From Gelria sp. (GTDB lineage: Bacteria; Bacillota; Syntrophomonadia; Syntrophomonadales; Syntrophomonadaceae), in NCBI GenBank assembly GCA_012839665.1, contig DUMX01000039.1:1-5034 (forward strand): 5,034 nucleotides of DNA, written 5' to 3'. How positions within the stretch are numbered: the first letter of the stretch is position 1; every line of letters starts with the position of its first letter. The position numbers and the translations under genes were made by a program. Shown here in pieces: positions 1 through 5,034 of this stretch. Under the pieces are notes generated by a model, which made no database searches, was not told the origin of the DNA, and saw only the letters and a program-made list of their open reading frames with translations.

Positions 1-1
1 A

Positions 2-262
2 CATGAAAGTGCAGAAATTACTGCTGCTGGTGACATTATTATCCTGGGCAAACTAGGTGGAATAGCTCACGCCGGCTATTATGGTAATGATAACAGCATT
101 GTTTTTGCTCTTAATCTAGTTCCCGGTCAGATTCGTATTAGCAATAAAATATCCCGTGCCAGCGATGATCAGACTAACCGGCCTTACCCTGAAATTGCTT
201 TTCTGGAAAATGGGAGCATATGCGTCCAGGAGTATAACTCCGGCAAACTGCCCGGGCGGTAA
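2..262 (+). CDS. minC: Septum site-determining protein MinC, C-terminal part (5' end outside window)
   Basis: The open frame enters from the left edge and ends at TAA 260-262, giving the last 86 residues. They match the C-terminal beta-helix domain of MinC, which dimerises and binds MinD and FtsZ. The visible signature is AGDIIILGKLGGIAHAGYYG at residues 9-28, followed by a stretch ending in VPGQIRISNKISRA; Bacillus MinC has the closely similar core LGALRGIAHAGYYGN. In the family, MinC blocks FtsZ ring assembly away from midcell and is recruited to the membrane by MinD. The N-terminal FtsZ-inhibiting domain is not in the window. The family often has minD directly downstream, but here a hydrolase gene follows after 15 bases, so minD must be elsewhere if present. 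The identification rests on the motif and is firm for the domain. A different protein carrying a MinC-C-like domain is a remote alternative. Confidence 0.88.
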   Translation, partial: HESAEITAAGDIIILGKLGGIAHAGYYGNDNSIVFALNLVPGQIRISNKISRASDDQTNRPYPEIAFLENGSICVQEYNSGKLPGR

Positions 263-264
263 AT

Positions 265-270
265 GAGGTG
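265..270 (+). promoter_or_regulatory. Ribosome binding site GAGGTG that supports a TTG start
   Basis: GAGGTG lies 7 bases before TTG 278-280 and 10 bases before the second TTG at 281-283. An in-frame TAA at 275-277 prevents any longer reading frame, and no in-frame ATG occurs before the metal-binding motif, so translation must begin at one of these TTG codons. Confidence 0.75.
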
Positions 271-277
271 CTAATAA

Positions 278-1159
278 TTGTTGTTTTCAGTTGTACCGGG
301 TATTTCCTTAATTTGCCCACCTGCTAAAGGAAAATTTCCCTATAGCTATAGCGTTCTTATTGAAGACCAAATCAGAGTGGTGATTGATACCAGCTTCGGT
401 AAAGAAAATCTTCCTCGAATACAAGAACTAAACATTGATGTGATAATAAATACCCACTTTCACTATGACCATATTATGTATAATCATTGTTTTCCTGATG
501 CTGAGATTTGGGCTCATTACCTGGATGCCCCTTGTATAAGGTCTCTAGATACGTTTATGGATGCATATGGATGTCACCTTTTTGCTGGAGGAGAAGAAAT
601 TCCACGTCTGTATTTTCAAAACACTAATATTACTCCCTCCCCGGTTCATAGAGAACTCCATGATGGTGAAGTCCTAAACCTGGGGAAAACCAGCCTCCAG
701 GTAGTACACACTCCTGGACACACACCTGGCCATTGTGCCTTTTGGGAGGAAAAACATGGTATCCTTATAAGCGGTGACATTGACCTGGCAGGCTTTGGCC
801 CCTGGTATGGCCATTATTGTAGTGACCTGGACGACTTATTATCTTCTATCGAAAAATGCCGGGAGCTAAATCCCAAAATGCTACTTTCAGGACACAAGGG
901 TCTTGTCTCCCAGGATATTAATTCCGGCTTAATCACCTTCCGCGATGTTATATTGCGCAAGGAGGAAAAAGTTCTTCAAGCCTTAAGCACACCTCATACC
1001 CTGGATGAACTGGCTGCTTACCAGTTTTTCTACGGTAAGGATGTTAAGCTACCTCCTATGTATCAATGGTTTGAGAAACTCGCCATGTACCAGCACCTGA
1101 AAAGGCTTAAGCGCTTGGGCCTGGTTGGTTGTGCCGAGGATAAATATTACAAAGTTTAA
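278..1159 (+). CDS. Metallo-beta-lactamase-fold hydrolase with C-terminal winged-helix-like region
   Basis: This 293-residue protein carries the full set of metal ligands of the glyoxalase II/LACTB2-type MBL fold. HxHxDH is present as THFHYDH (H60, H62, D64, H65), H148 lies in TPGHTPGH, D167 in SGD, and H206 in SGH. It should bind two metal ions and hydrolyse an ester, thioester or phosphodiester bond; the substrate cannot be read from the sequence. Residues about 225-293 form a helical tail with TLDELAAY and HLKRLKRLGLV, resembling the winged-helix domain behind the catalytic domain in LACTB2-like hydrolases, and the length fits that group. No signal peptide or membrane segment is seen, so it is probably cytoplasmic. 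The start is TTG, chosen because an in-frame stop sits directly upstream and a good ribosome binding site precedes it. It follows minC by 15 bases and is probably in the same transcript. The family assignment is secure, the function is not. Confidence 0.9.
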   Translation: MLFSVVPGISLICPPAKGKFPYSYSVLIEDQIRVVIDTSFGKENLPRIQELNIDVIINTHFHYDHIMYNHCFPDAEIWAHYLDAPCIRSLDTFMDAYGCHLFAGGEEIPRLYFQNTNITPSPVHRELHDGEVLNLGKTSLQVVHTPGHTPGHCAFWEEKHGILISGDIDLAGFGPWYGHYCSDLDDLLSSIEKCRELNPKMLLSGHKGLVSQDINSGLITFRDVILRKEEKVLQALSTPHTLDELAAYQFFYGKDVKLPPMYQWFEKLAMYQHLKRLKRLGLVGCAEDKYYKV

Positions 1160-1176
1160 TACCCATCCTAACTATC

Positions 1177-2844
1177 CTAAGGCCGTAAGGATGCCAGGAA
1201 AAATACTACCAACAAGATTAATGCCATGCCAAAACCAATAACCCCAAGATAAGCGTATTTTTCCACCTGCTCGGAATGGTTAGTTTGGATAATTAGAGCG
1301 GAACCTATCAAGGCTCCGGTAATAATAAGACTGGCACTTACCCGGCTGGCCAATTGAGTAAGTTTGCGATTAGTTTTGGGGGTAAATTCCACCTGCATAG
1401 TTATAGTCAAACGACCTTCTTCAGCCGTGTTTAGTAGAGCATTCAGATGTGCAGGTATCTTTCGCAGGGGCCTGACATCCCGGTAATATTTGCTCTGGAA
1501 TATCTTGTAAGCATTTGTTGGTTTAATTCGTTCAGCGTATACCTTCATCGCCAATGGTTGGGCCACCTCGGTAAAGTTGAAATCTGGGTCCAACTTTTTA
1601 CCGACTCCCTCCACTGTGATTAAAGCCTTCATCAGAGCAGTAAGATAGGCAGGCATTTTTAAGTGATAACGATAAGCCAGTTCCAAAGAGTCTTTTCTTA
1701 TTTTTTTCATATCCAGGTTACCAATACTAGTAGAAGATATATTTTTCACCAGGTCAACAAAATCCTCATAAAAATTATCTGTATCAGTTAATTCATCAAT
1801 TATCCCTATATCCTGGAGCATAGCCATAGCTTTATAGATATCACCTTTATTTAGACTAAGCAACAGTTCTCCTAAATGAAGCAACCGATTTTCGGTCAAA
1901 TACCCGATTTCACCAAAATCAATGAACGCAATTCTATCCTCGTCTACAACCAGCATATTACCCGGGTGGGGATCTGCCTGGAAGAACCCGTGCAATAATA
2001 TTTGAGATAAGAATACCTCAGTACCCAGTCGGGATATTTTGCGTCGGTCCCATCCCCGACGGTCAATTTCCTCTATGTCACTTAACTTAACTCCGGCTAT
2101 AAACTCCTGGGTTAAAACCCGTGGGGTAGTATATTCCCAATATACCCGCGGTATTACCACCCTGTCATCATCTTTAAAATTATTGTAAACCCTTTCCGTA
2201 TTACGAGCTTCCCGAGCATAATCCAGCTCCCTTAAAAGCAGGCGGCTGTATTCGTCTATCATAGCCGCAATGCCAATACGCCTGGCTTCAGATGACCTTC
2301 TTTCAGAAATCCGAGCCAATCCCTTTAGAATTTCCAAATCACTTTCTACATTCCTCTCTATGCCGGGACGCTGGACCTTTACTATTACTTCTTCACCACT
2401 TTTTAATCGAGCCCAGTGGACTTGTCCAATCGATGCTGCTGCCAATGGTACGGGGTCAAACTCTTCAAAAACCTGCTCCGGGTGTCCTATTTCGTTTACC
2501 AATTGTTTTAAGATTTCTTCATAAGGCAGTGGCTCTACTTTATCCTGCAATGTTTCTAAGGCGTCTATGTAGGGTGGGGGAAGCATATCCGGACGAGTGC
2601 TAAGCATTTGACCTAACTTAATAAATGTGGGGCCCAGTTCCATCATAGCCCGGCACAGGTTGTCTGCCAGCAGGTATTCGGCGGACTCAGGCTCATAACT
2701 ACTATTCATAATCCTTCTGGTGGATAACTGCACCCTCCCTGCCAATCCGAAGCGCTGCAACAGGTAACCTAAACCGTGTTTCATGAAAGTACCTACTATT
2801 GTCTGCCGCCGTCTAATATAACGTATACTCCACCAGGAAGCCAT
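1177..2844 (-). CDS. UbiB/ABC1/AarF-family atypical kinase-like protein with C-terminal membrane anchor
   Basis: This 555-residue protein has every hallmark of the UbiB family. KLGQ (76-79) is the KxGQ motif, AAASIGQ (135-141) the alanine-rich nucleotide-binding loop, and K156 in VIVKVQRP the conserved lysine. ELD (206-208) is the ExD motif, DPHPGN (291-296) the catalytic loop, and DFG (309-311) the metal-binding motif. Two hydrophobic segments near 503-521 and 530-551 should anchor it in the membrane, as in bacterial UbiB. In the family it is an ATPase that supports isoprenoid quinone synthesis or lipid handling; in a Firmicute this would be menaquinone or another isoprenoid, which is inference. 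The ATG start follows a G-rich ribosome binding site at about 2847-2856; the next Met, at residue 21, lacks one. The gene sits 20 bases behind the LysE-family exporter, so the two are probably one operon. It converges with the MBL hydrolase gene across a 17-base gap with no clear terminator. Confidence 0.93.
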   Translation of the reverse strand: MASWWSIRYIRRRQTIVGTFMKHGLGYLLQRFGLAGRVQLSTRRIMNSSYEPESAEYLLADNLCRAMMELGPTFIKLGQMLSTRPDMLPPPYIDALETLQDKVEPLPYEEILKQLVNEIGHPEQVFEEFDPVPLAAASIGQVHWARLKSGEEVIVKVQRPGIERNVESDLEILKGLARISERRSSEARRIGIAAMIDEYSRLLLRELDYAREARNTERVYNNFKDDDRVVIPRVYWEYTTPRVLTQEFIAGVKLSDIEEIDRRGWDRRKISRLGTEVFLSQILLHGFFQADPHPGNMLVVDEDRIAFIDFGEIGYLTENRLLHLGELLLSLNKGDIYKAMAMLQDIGIIDELTDTDNFYEDFVDLVKNISSTSIGNLDMKKIRKDSLELAYRYHLKMPAYLTALMKALITVEGVGKKLDPDFNFTEVAQPLAMKVYAERIKPTNAYKIFQSKYYRDVRPLRKIPAHLNALLNTAEEGRLTITMQVEFTPKTNRKLTQLASRVSASLIITGALIGSALIIQTNHSEQVEKYAYLGVIGFGMALILLVVFFLASLRP

Positions 2845-2864
2845 CTCTCCACCCCCAATTTAAA

Positions 2865-3494
2865 TTATATCACGCCATAGATAAAATACCCGCCCAGGCC
2901 TATCAGAAATAGGCCACAGAGCATAATAATACCCTGATAAACCTGGGGTTTAATAAACCTACGGCCACCTGCAATAGCTGCAGCTACCAGTGAATACCAG
3001 AGCAGATCAGCCATGATATGCCCGCTGAAAAACGAGGTAATCCCCATTACCCCGCTTTTTAAAGCCATAGTCAAGTAGGTGAGCCCAATAGTCGCCCACC
3101 ACACAATCCAAAAAGGATTAGATACGCTGACCAGGATACCAGCCATAACCGGGTGCATGTTTACACCTTTTACATCGTTTCCGCTGCCCTCCAAAGTAGC
3201 CCTTCCTGCCAGGACATCCCTTATCATATTTAGCCCTATAAAAAGTAAGAAAGCCCCACCAACAATGGAAATAATATTAGTAACCAGAGGTTTTTTTAAA
3301 TAAAAAGAAAGTCCCGCCAGCAAGGCTATTATTAAAGCCAATTCCAATATGGCATGCCCAAGTACGATAAGTGGACCAGCTTTAAAACCGCGGCGGGCAC
3401 TTTCAGCAATAGTTACGGTCAAAAGAGGTCCGGGCATCATAGCTCCCGAAAGGCCTACCAAAAAGGCGGTTATAAATAACGCTGTAACATCCAT
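2865..3494 (-). CDS. LysE-family membrane exporter
   Basis: This 209-residue protein is very hydrophobic, with about six membrane segments, near residues 4-24, 40-63, 72-92, 115-140, 155-177 and 187-207. The first segment ends in the diagnostic PGP motif (21-23) preceded by GAMM. After it come a basic ESARRGFKAG loop (31-40) and a central hydrophilic loop (about 93-112), then SNPFWIVWW (125-133), typical of LysE/RhtB-type exporters. The family exports amino acids or other small cationic or polar solutes by exchange with protons or similar; the substrate here is unknown. An upstream in-frame TTG at 3510-3512 would add six residues, but the ribosome binding site GGGGTG lies between it and the ATG at 3494, so the ATG is the start. 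It is the first gene of a probable two-gene operon with the UbiB-like gene. The spacer upstream contains a dyad that could control it. Confidence 0.9.
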   Translation of the reverse strand: MDVTALFITAFLVGLSGAMMPGPLLTVTIAESARRGFKAGPLIVLGHAILELALIIALLAGLSFYLKKPLVTNIISIVGGAFLLFIGLNMIRDVLAGRATLEGSGNDVKGVNMHPVMAGILVSVSNPFWIVWWATIGLTYLTMALKSGVMGITSFFSGHIMADLLWYSLVAAAIAGGRRFIKPQVYQGIIMLCGLFLIGLGGYFIYGVI

Positions 3495-3501
3495 TTTTCT
3501 A

Positions 3502-3507
3502 CACCCC
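3502..3507 (-). promoter_or_regulatory. Ribosome binding site GGGGTG that fixes the LysE-family start
   Basis: On the minus strand GGGGTG stands 7 bases before ATG 3494-3492. The alternative upstream TTG at 3512-3510 would have this site inside its own coding sequence, so it is an unlikely start. Confidence 0.75.
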
Positions 3508-3553
3508 GTCAACTTTACTTAAGGGAATAAGCCGATTCCGCAGTAGAACCAGA

Positions 3554-3570
3554 GCTAAAACTATTTTAGC
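3554..3570. promoter_or_regulatory. Perfect dyad GCTAAAA-CTA-TTTTAGC, candidate operator for the LysE/UbiB unit
   Basis: Two perfect 7-bp arms flank a 3-base centre. The dyad begins 60 bases upstream of the exporter start. Read on the minus strand it contains TAAAAT (3568-3563), a fair -10 hexamer, though no good -35 sits at normal spacing (TTGTAG is only 13 bases upstream). No T-run follows on either strand, so it is not an intrinsic terminator. A symmetric 17-bp site over a possible -10 box is what a repressor site would look like; the protein that binds is unknown. Confidence 0.35.
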
Positions 3571-3580
3571 AAATATAGAT

Positions 3581-3610
3581 GCTACAACCCAGTATTTTAC
3601 TAAATATAAG
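3581..3610 (+). promoter_or_regulatory. Weak sigma-A-like promoter candidate for the vanW gene
   Basis: GCTACA (3581-3586, three of six matches to TTGACA) and TATAAG (3605-3610, five of six matches to TATAAT) are separated by 18 bases. This would give a leader of roughly 100 bases before the vanW start. The -35 is poor, and a sporulation sigma factor using another site is equally possible: AATACTAA at 3681-3688 faintly recalls a sigma-E/G -10. Confidence 0.2.
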
Positions 3611-3619
3611 CCTATATTT
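3602..3619. promoter_or_regulatory. Perfect dyad AAATATA-AGCC-TATATTT, candidate operator facing vanW
   Basis: Two perfect 7-bp arms are separated by AGCC. A third copy of AAATATA occurs at 3571-3577, between this dyad and the one at 3554-3570. The dyad covers the TATAAG hexamer that is the best -10 candidate for vanW. Being A+T-rich it forms only a weak hairpin and lacks a terminator-type T-run, so protein binding is a better guess than RNA structure. The arms are short enough to arise by chance in A+T-rich DNA. Confidence 0.3.
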
Positions 3620-3709
3620 CTCCCCTTTTAACTGTCTGGCAGTCTCCTCATCTTTGCGGGTATTTTTCTGGCTATTACGGAATACTAATAGGGATCTTTT
3701 ATCGGCAAT

Positions 3710-3714
3710 GGAGG
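3710..3714 (+). promoter_or_regulatory. Ribosome binding site GGAGG that fixes the vanW start
   Basis: GGAGG is 7 bases before ATG 3722-3724, ideal spacing. The in-frame GTG at 3716-3718 is only one base away from this site and is therefore not a usable start. Confidence 0.8.
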
Positions 3715-3721
3715 GGTGAAA

Positions 3722-4681
3722 ATGTTTTCTAACAAAAGGGCAATATTGCTTTTCTTAATAGTTGGTTTTATTTCCCTGATTATATTATTATCAACCAGCT
3801 TTAAACAAAGTAATGAACGGGATATTACCCTACAGGAAAATTCAGCCGAAACGGCTCAGGCTACAAATGAGGAAAATAAAGAAAAAAATTCGCTGAAGCT
3901 GGTACAAGAAAGGATGTACTCGGGACCAGTTGCCTGGGTTCCCTGGGAGAAAAACCCCGAGTTTTTAAAAGCGCAGGAGGAAAACAATGCTTTTGTCATG
4001 ATGGCTGCCTATTGTACGGTACTACCTAACCCACTTCCCGGCGAAGAGGCTAATGTCCATTTAGGAGCAAAATACCTGCAGGGTAAGGTTCTAAAACCGG
4101 GAGAGGTTTTTTCCCAAAACCTTACCGTAGGTCCCTATTCCCAGCAACGCGGTTTCAAGGAAGGTCCGGTTTACCTGGGAACTCAATTATCCCGTACAAC
4201 CGGAGGAGGGGTGTGTAAAATAGCCTCAACTCTATATAATGTAGCCGTACTTTGTAACCTTCCCATAATAGAGCGACATCCGCACAGCATGCCGGTACCT
4301 TATGTGCCCTATGGCCAAGATGCTACTGTTAACTACGGAGCCAAAGATATAAAATTCACCAATAACTTATCCCATCCCCTCCTAATCTGGTCGCAAGGAG
4401 TAGATAACCGCCTGTATATAGCCTTCTATGGAGAAAGTAAACCTCCAAAAATAAAATGGCATCATGAAGTCTTAAAAATACAAAAGGCCCACAAAATATA
4501 TAAAAATAACTGGTTACTTCCTGAAGGCGAAGAAAGATTGATATACCCGGGAATGGATGGTGCTTTAATAAAATCCTGGGTAACCATCGAAACCAGAAAT
4601 GGAAAATCCGAAGTCAAACAAATGGGAAGCTGCTGGTATTCCCCCATGCCCCACATATTTGAAAAAGGGCAGATGGATTAA
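3722..4681 (+). CDS. VanW-domain protein, membrane-anchored and outside-facing
   Basis: From the ATG this is 319 residues; an in-frame GTG two codons earlier overlaps the ribosome binding site and is rejected. A basic start (FSNKR) and one hydrophobic segment at about 7-25 form an uncleaved signal anchor. A polar, E/N/K-rich linker follows to about 60. The VanW domain covers roughly 110-238: VLKPGEVFSQN, GGGVCK at 161-166 (C165), IASTLYN, ERHPHS around 184-189, YVPYGQDATVNYG and KFTNN. The tail, about 250-303, with LIYPGMDGALIKSWV and an NGK turn, resembles the G5-like region often behind VanW domains. VanW is named after a gene in some vancomycin-resistance clusters, but its biochemical role is not established. 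In spore-formers such proteins are commonly single genes, probably acting at the cell wall. The usual motif is GGGVCQ; here K replaces Q. No van resistance genes are nearby, so a resistance role is not supported. The stop overlaps that of sspH. Confidence 0.92.
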   Translation: MFSNKRAILLFLIVGFISLIILLSTSFKQSNERDITLQENSAETAQATNEENKEKNSLKLVQERMYSGPVAWVPWEKNPEFLKAQEENNAFVMMAAYCTVLPNPLPGEEANVHLGAKYLQGKVLKPGEVFSQNLTVGPYSQQRGFKEGPVYLGTQLSRTTGGGVCKIASTLYNVAVLCNLPIIERHPHSMPVPYVPYGQDATVNYGAKDIKFTNNLSHPLLIWSQGVDNRLYIAFYGESKPPKIKWHHEVLKIQKAHKIYKNNWLLPEGEERLIYPGMDGALIKSWVTIETRNGKSEVKQMGSCWYSPMPHIFEKGQMD

Positions 4682-4848
4682 CTTTCTTTCAATTCCCCTA
4701 CCGGGACTTCGAAGCTGTCTCTGGCATCCAGATACCTGACCTGCGCCAGACTGCCATCAACATCCTCAATCCACACCGGGCGACCCTGATATAAAACTTC
4801 GATTACTCCTAACGAATTAATTATTTCCCGTACTCTTTTATTATCCAT
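4678..4848 (-). CDS. sspH: H-type small acid-soluble spore protein (SspH family)
   Basis: This 56-residue protein fits the H-type SASP family, whose members are about 55-60 residues. It starts MDNKRVREIINSLGVIEV and continues with LYQGRPVWIEDVD (19-31) and FEVPVGEL (46-53), matching the family pattern of R..EI..S, V.Y.G.PV.I..V and EVPV.EL. In Bacillus these minor SASPs are made in the forespore and stored in the spore core; their exact role is unclear and they are unrelated to the alpha/beta DNA-coating SASPs. The start at 4848 follows the ribosome binding site AAAGGGA (4857-4863) by 8 bases. An in-frame ATG at 4857 overlaps that site and is unlikely, and a TTG near 5025 would run through hairpins without a ribosome binding site. 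I found no convincing sigma-G promoter. The TAA stop overlaps the vanW stop. The gene marks the organism as a probable spore-former. Confidence 0.9.
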   Translation of the reverse strand: MDNKRVREIINSLGVIEVLYQGRPVWIEDVDGSLAQVRYLDARDSFEVPVGELKES

Positions 4849-4856
4849 TCCACACA

Positions 4857-4863
4857 TCCCTTT
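4857..4863 (-). promoter_or_regulatory. Ribosome binding site AAAGGGA for sspH
   Basis: On the minus strand AAAGGGA is 8 bases before ATG 4848-4846. It overlaps the alternative in-frame ATG at 4857-4855, which supports the shorter 56-residue protein that also fits the family length. Confidence 0.65.
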
Positions 4864-4945
4864 CTTTATATTTAACGCTAATTCCATGGCCCGAGGACAC
4901 AACCACCGATGAAAATAGTTGCAACCGGTATTGCGACAACATGAC

Positions 4946-4967
4946 GGAACGGCACAGGGGCCGTTCC
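4946..4967. repeat. Perfect GC-rich hairpin with 8-bp arms GGAACGGC/GCCGTTCC
   Basis: GGAACGGC (4946-4953) and GCCGTTCC (4960-4967) pair perfectly around the 6-base loop ACAGGG. Neither strand has a T-run after the stem, so it is not a standard terminator. It lies about 100 bases upstream of the sspH start and touches the hairpin at 4966-5012, sharing two bases with it. Together they look like a small palindromic repeat element or a folded leader. Confidence 0.6.
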
Positions 4968-5012
4968 CTACACTTCCTACCGAAAGCTGCTGTGTGCCCG
5001 TAGGGTGTAGGG
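4966..5012. repeat. Long hairpin with bulge: CCCTACAC-tt-CCTAC / GTAGG-GTGTAGGG
   Basis: CCCTACAC (4966-4973) pairs with GTGTAGGG (5005-5012), and CCTAC (4976-4980) pairs with GTAGG (5000-5004). This makes 13 base pairs with a 2-base bulge (TT, 4974-4975) and a 19-base loop at 4981-4999. It adjoins the hairpin at 4946-4967. GGCACA at 4951-4956 could instead pair with TGTGCC at 4993-4998, giving an alternative fold. No protein-coding explanation fits. Confidence 0.55.
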
Positions 5013-5014
5013 TG
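5001..5014. repeat. Tandem repeat of TAGGGTG (two copies)
   Basis: TAGGGTG occurs twice in a row at 5001-5007 and 5008-5014, overlapping the right arm of the hairpin at 4966-5012. It may be slippage within a palindromic element or part of a longer repeat continuing past the window edge. Confidence 0.5.
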
Positions 5015-5034
5015 CATTTCCACAATAATTCTTA

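Noticed and set aside
2270..2603. Two overlapping plus-strand open frames of 84 and 103 codons
   Set aside because: They lie wholly inside the UbiB-like gene on the other strand, over the conserved A-rich loop and lysine region. They have no recognisable motif, so they are shadows.
3079..3303. Plus-strand open frame of 74 codons
   Set aside because: It is antisense to the LysE-family exporter, whose membrane segments and SNPFW motif fully explain the sequence.
3579..3719. Small plus-strand open frame of 46 codons in the divergent spacer
   Set aside because: There is no ribosome binding site before its ATG, its composition is unremarkable, and it ends inside the vanW translation start region.
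4462..4656. Minus-strand open frame of 64 codons
   Set aside because: It lies antisense within the C-terminal part of the vanW gene and shows no motif or ribosome binding site.
3722..4681. Vancomycin-resistance locus because of the VanW domain
   Set aside because: No vanR/S, vanH, ligase or vanX/Y gene is nearby. VanW domains are widespread in clostridia without resistance.
4946..4967. Intrinsic terminator at the GGAACGGC/GCCGTTCC hairpin
   Set aside because: Neither strand has a run of T after the stem, and no gene in the window ends just before it.
4841..5025. Cys-rich N-terminal extension of sspH, and a second minus-strand frame of 60 codons
   Set aside because: The extension would start at TTG without a ribosome binding site and be translated through two hairpins. 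SspH proteins are only 55-60 residues, which the 4848 start gives exactly. The other frame has no motif.
1..5034. CRISPR array, tRNA/rRNA, insertion sequence or prophage segment
   Set aside because: No regularly spaced repeats, clover-leaf or rRNA-like sequence, transposase, integrase or phage structural motif was seen on either strand.

Overview
The window looks like chromosome from a spore-forming, A+T-leaning Firmicute, most likely a clostridium of the Peptococcaceae/Syntrophomonas type. Three things point there: an H-type small acid-soluble spore protein gene, a VanW-domain protein of the GGGVCK type that I associate with spore-forming clostridia, and strong GGAGG-like ribosome binding sites combined with a TTG start. 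No phage, insertion sequence, CRISPR array, tRNA, rRNA or defence gene is visible. This is mostly ordinary housekeeping and sporulation-linked sequence.

Layout. Positions 2-262 (+) are the 3' end of minC, a division-site inhibitor. Only 15 bases later a TTG-started metallo-beta-lactamase-fold hydrolase (278-1159, +) begins, so the two are probably co-transcribed. Facing them on the minus strand is a two-gene unit transcribed from right to left. A LysE-family exporter (2865-3494) is followed after 20 bases by a UbiB/ABC1-type atypical kinase with a C-terminal membrane anchor (1177-2844). The hydrolase and kinase genes converge with 17 bases between their stops.

The divergent spacer 3495-3721 separates the exporter from a membrane-anchored VanW protein gene (3722-4681, +). 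It holds two perfect dyads (7-bp arms each) that overlap weak -10-like hexamers on opposite strands. They are candidate operators, one for each direction. The vanW gene converges on sspH (4678-4848, -), and their TAA stops share the palindrome TTAA.

Upstream of sspH, from 4849 to the window end, I see no convincing gene. The stretch contains two adjoining GC-rich hairpins and a 7-base tandem repeat that look like a small palindromic repeat element or a structured leader.

How the genes work together: MinC acts in placing the septum, SspH packs into the forespore, and VanW probably acts at the cell envelope. The exporter/kinase pair has no obvious shared substrate. I see no convincing novel multi-gene system. 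The most useful leads are the palindromic block next to sspH, the two spacer dyads, the shared stop at 4678-4681, and the minC-hydrolase and lysE-ubiB pairings.
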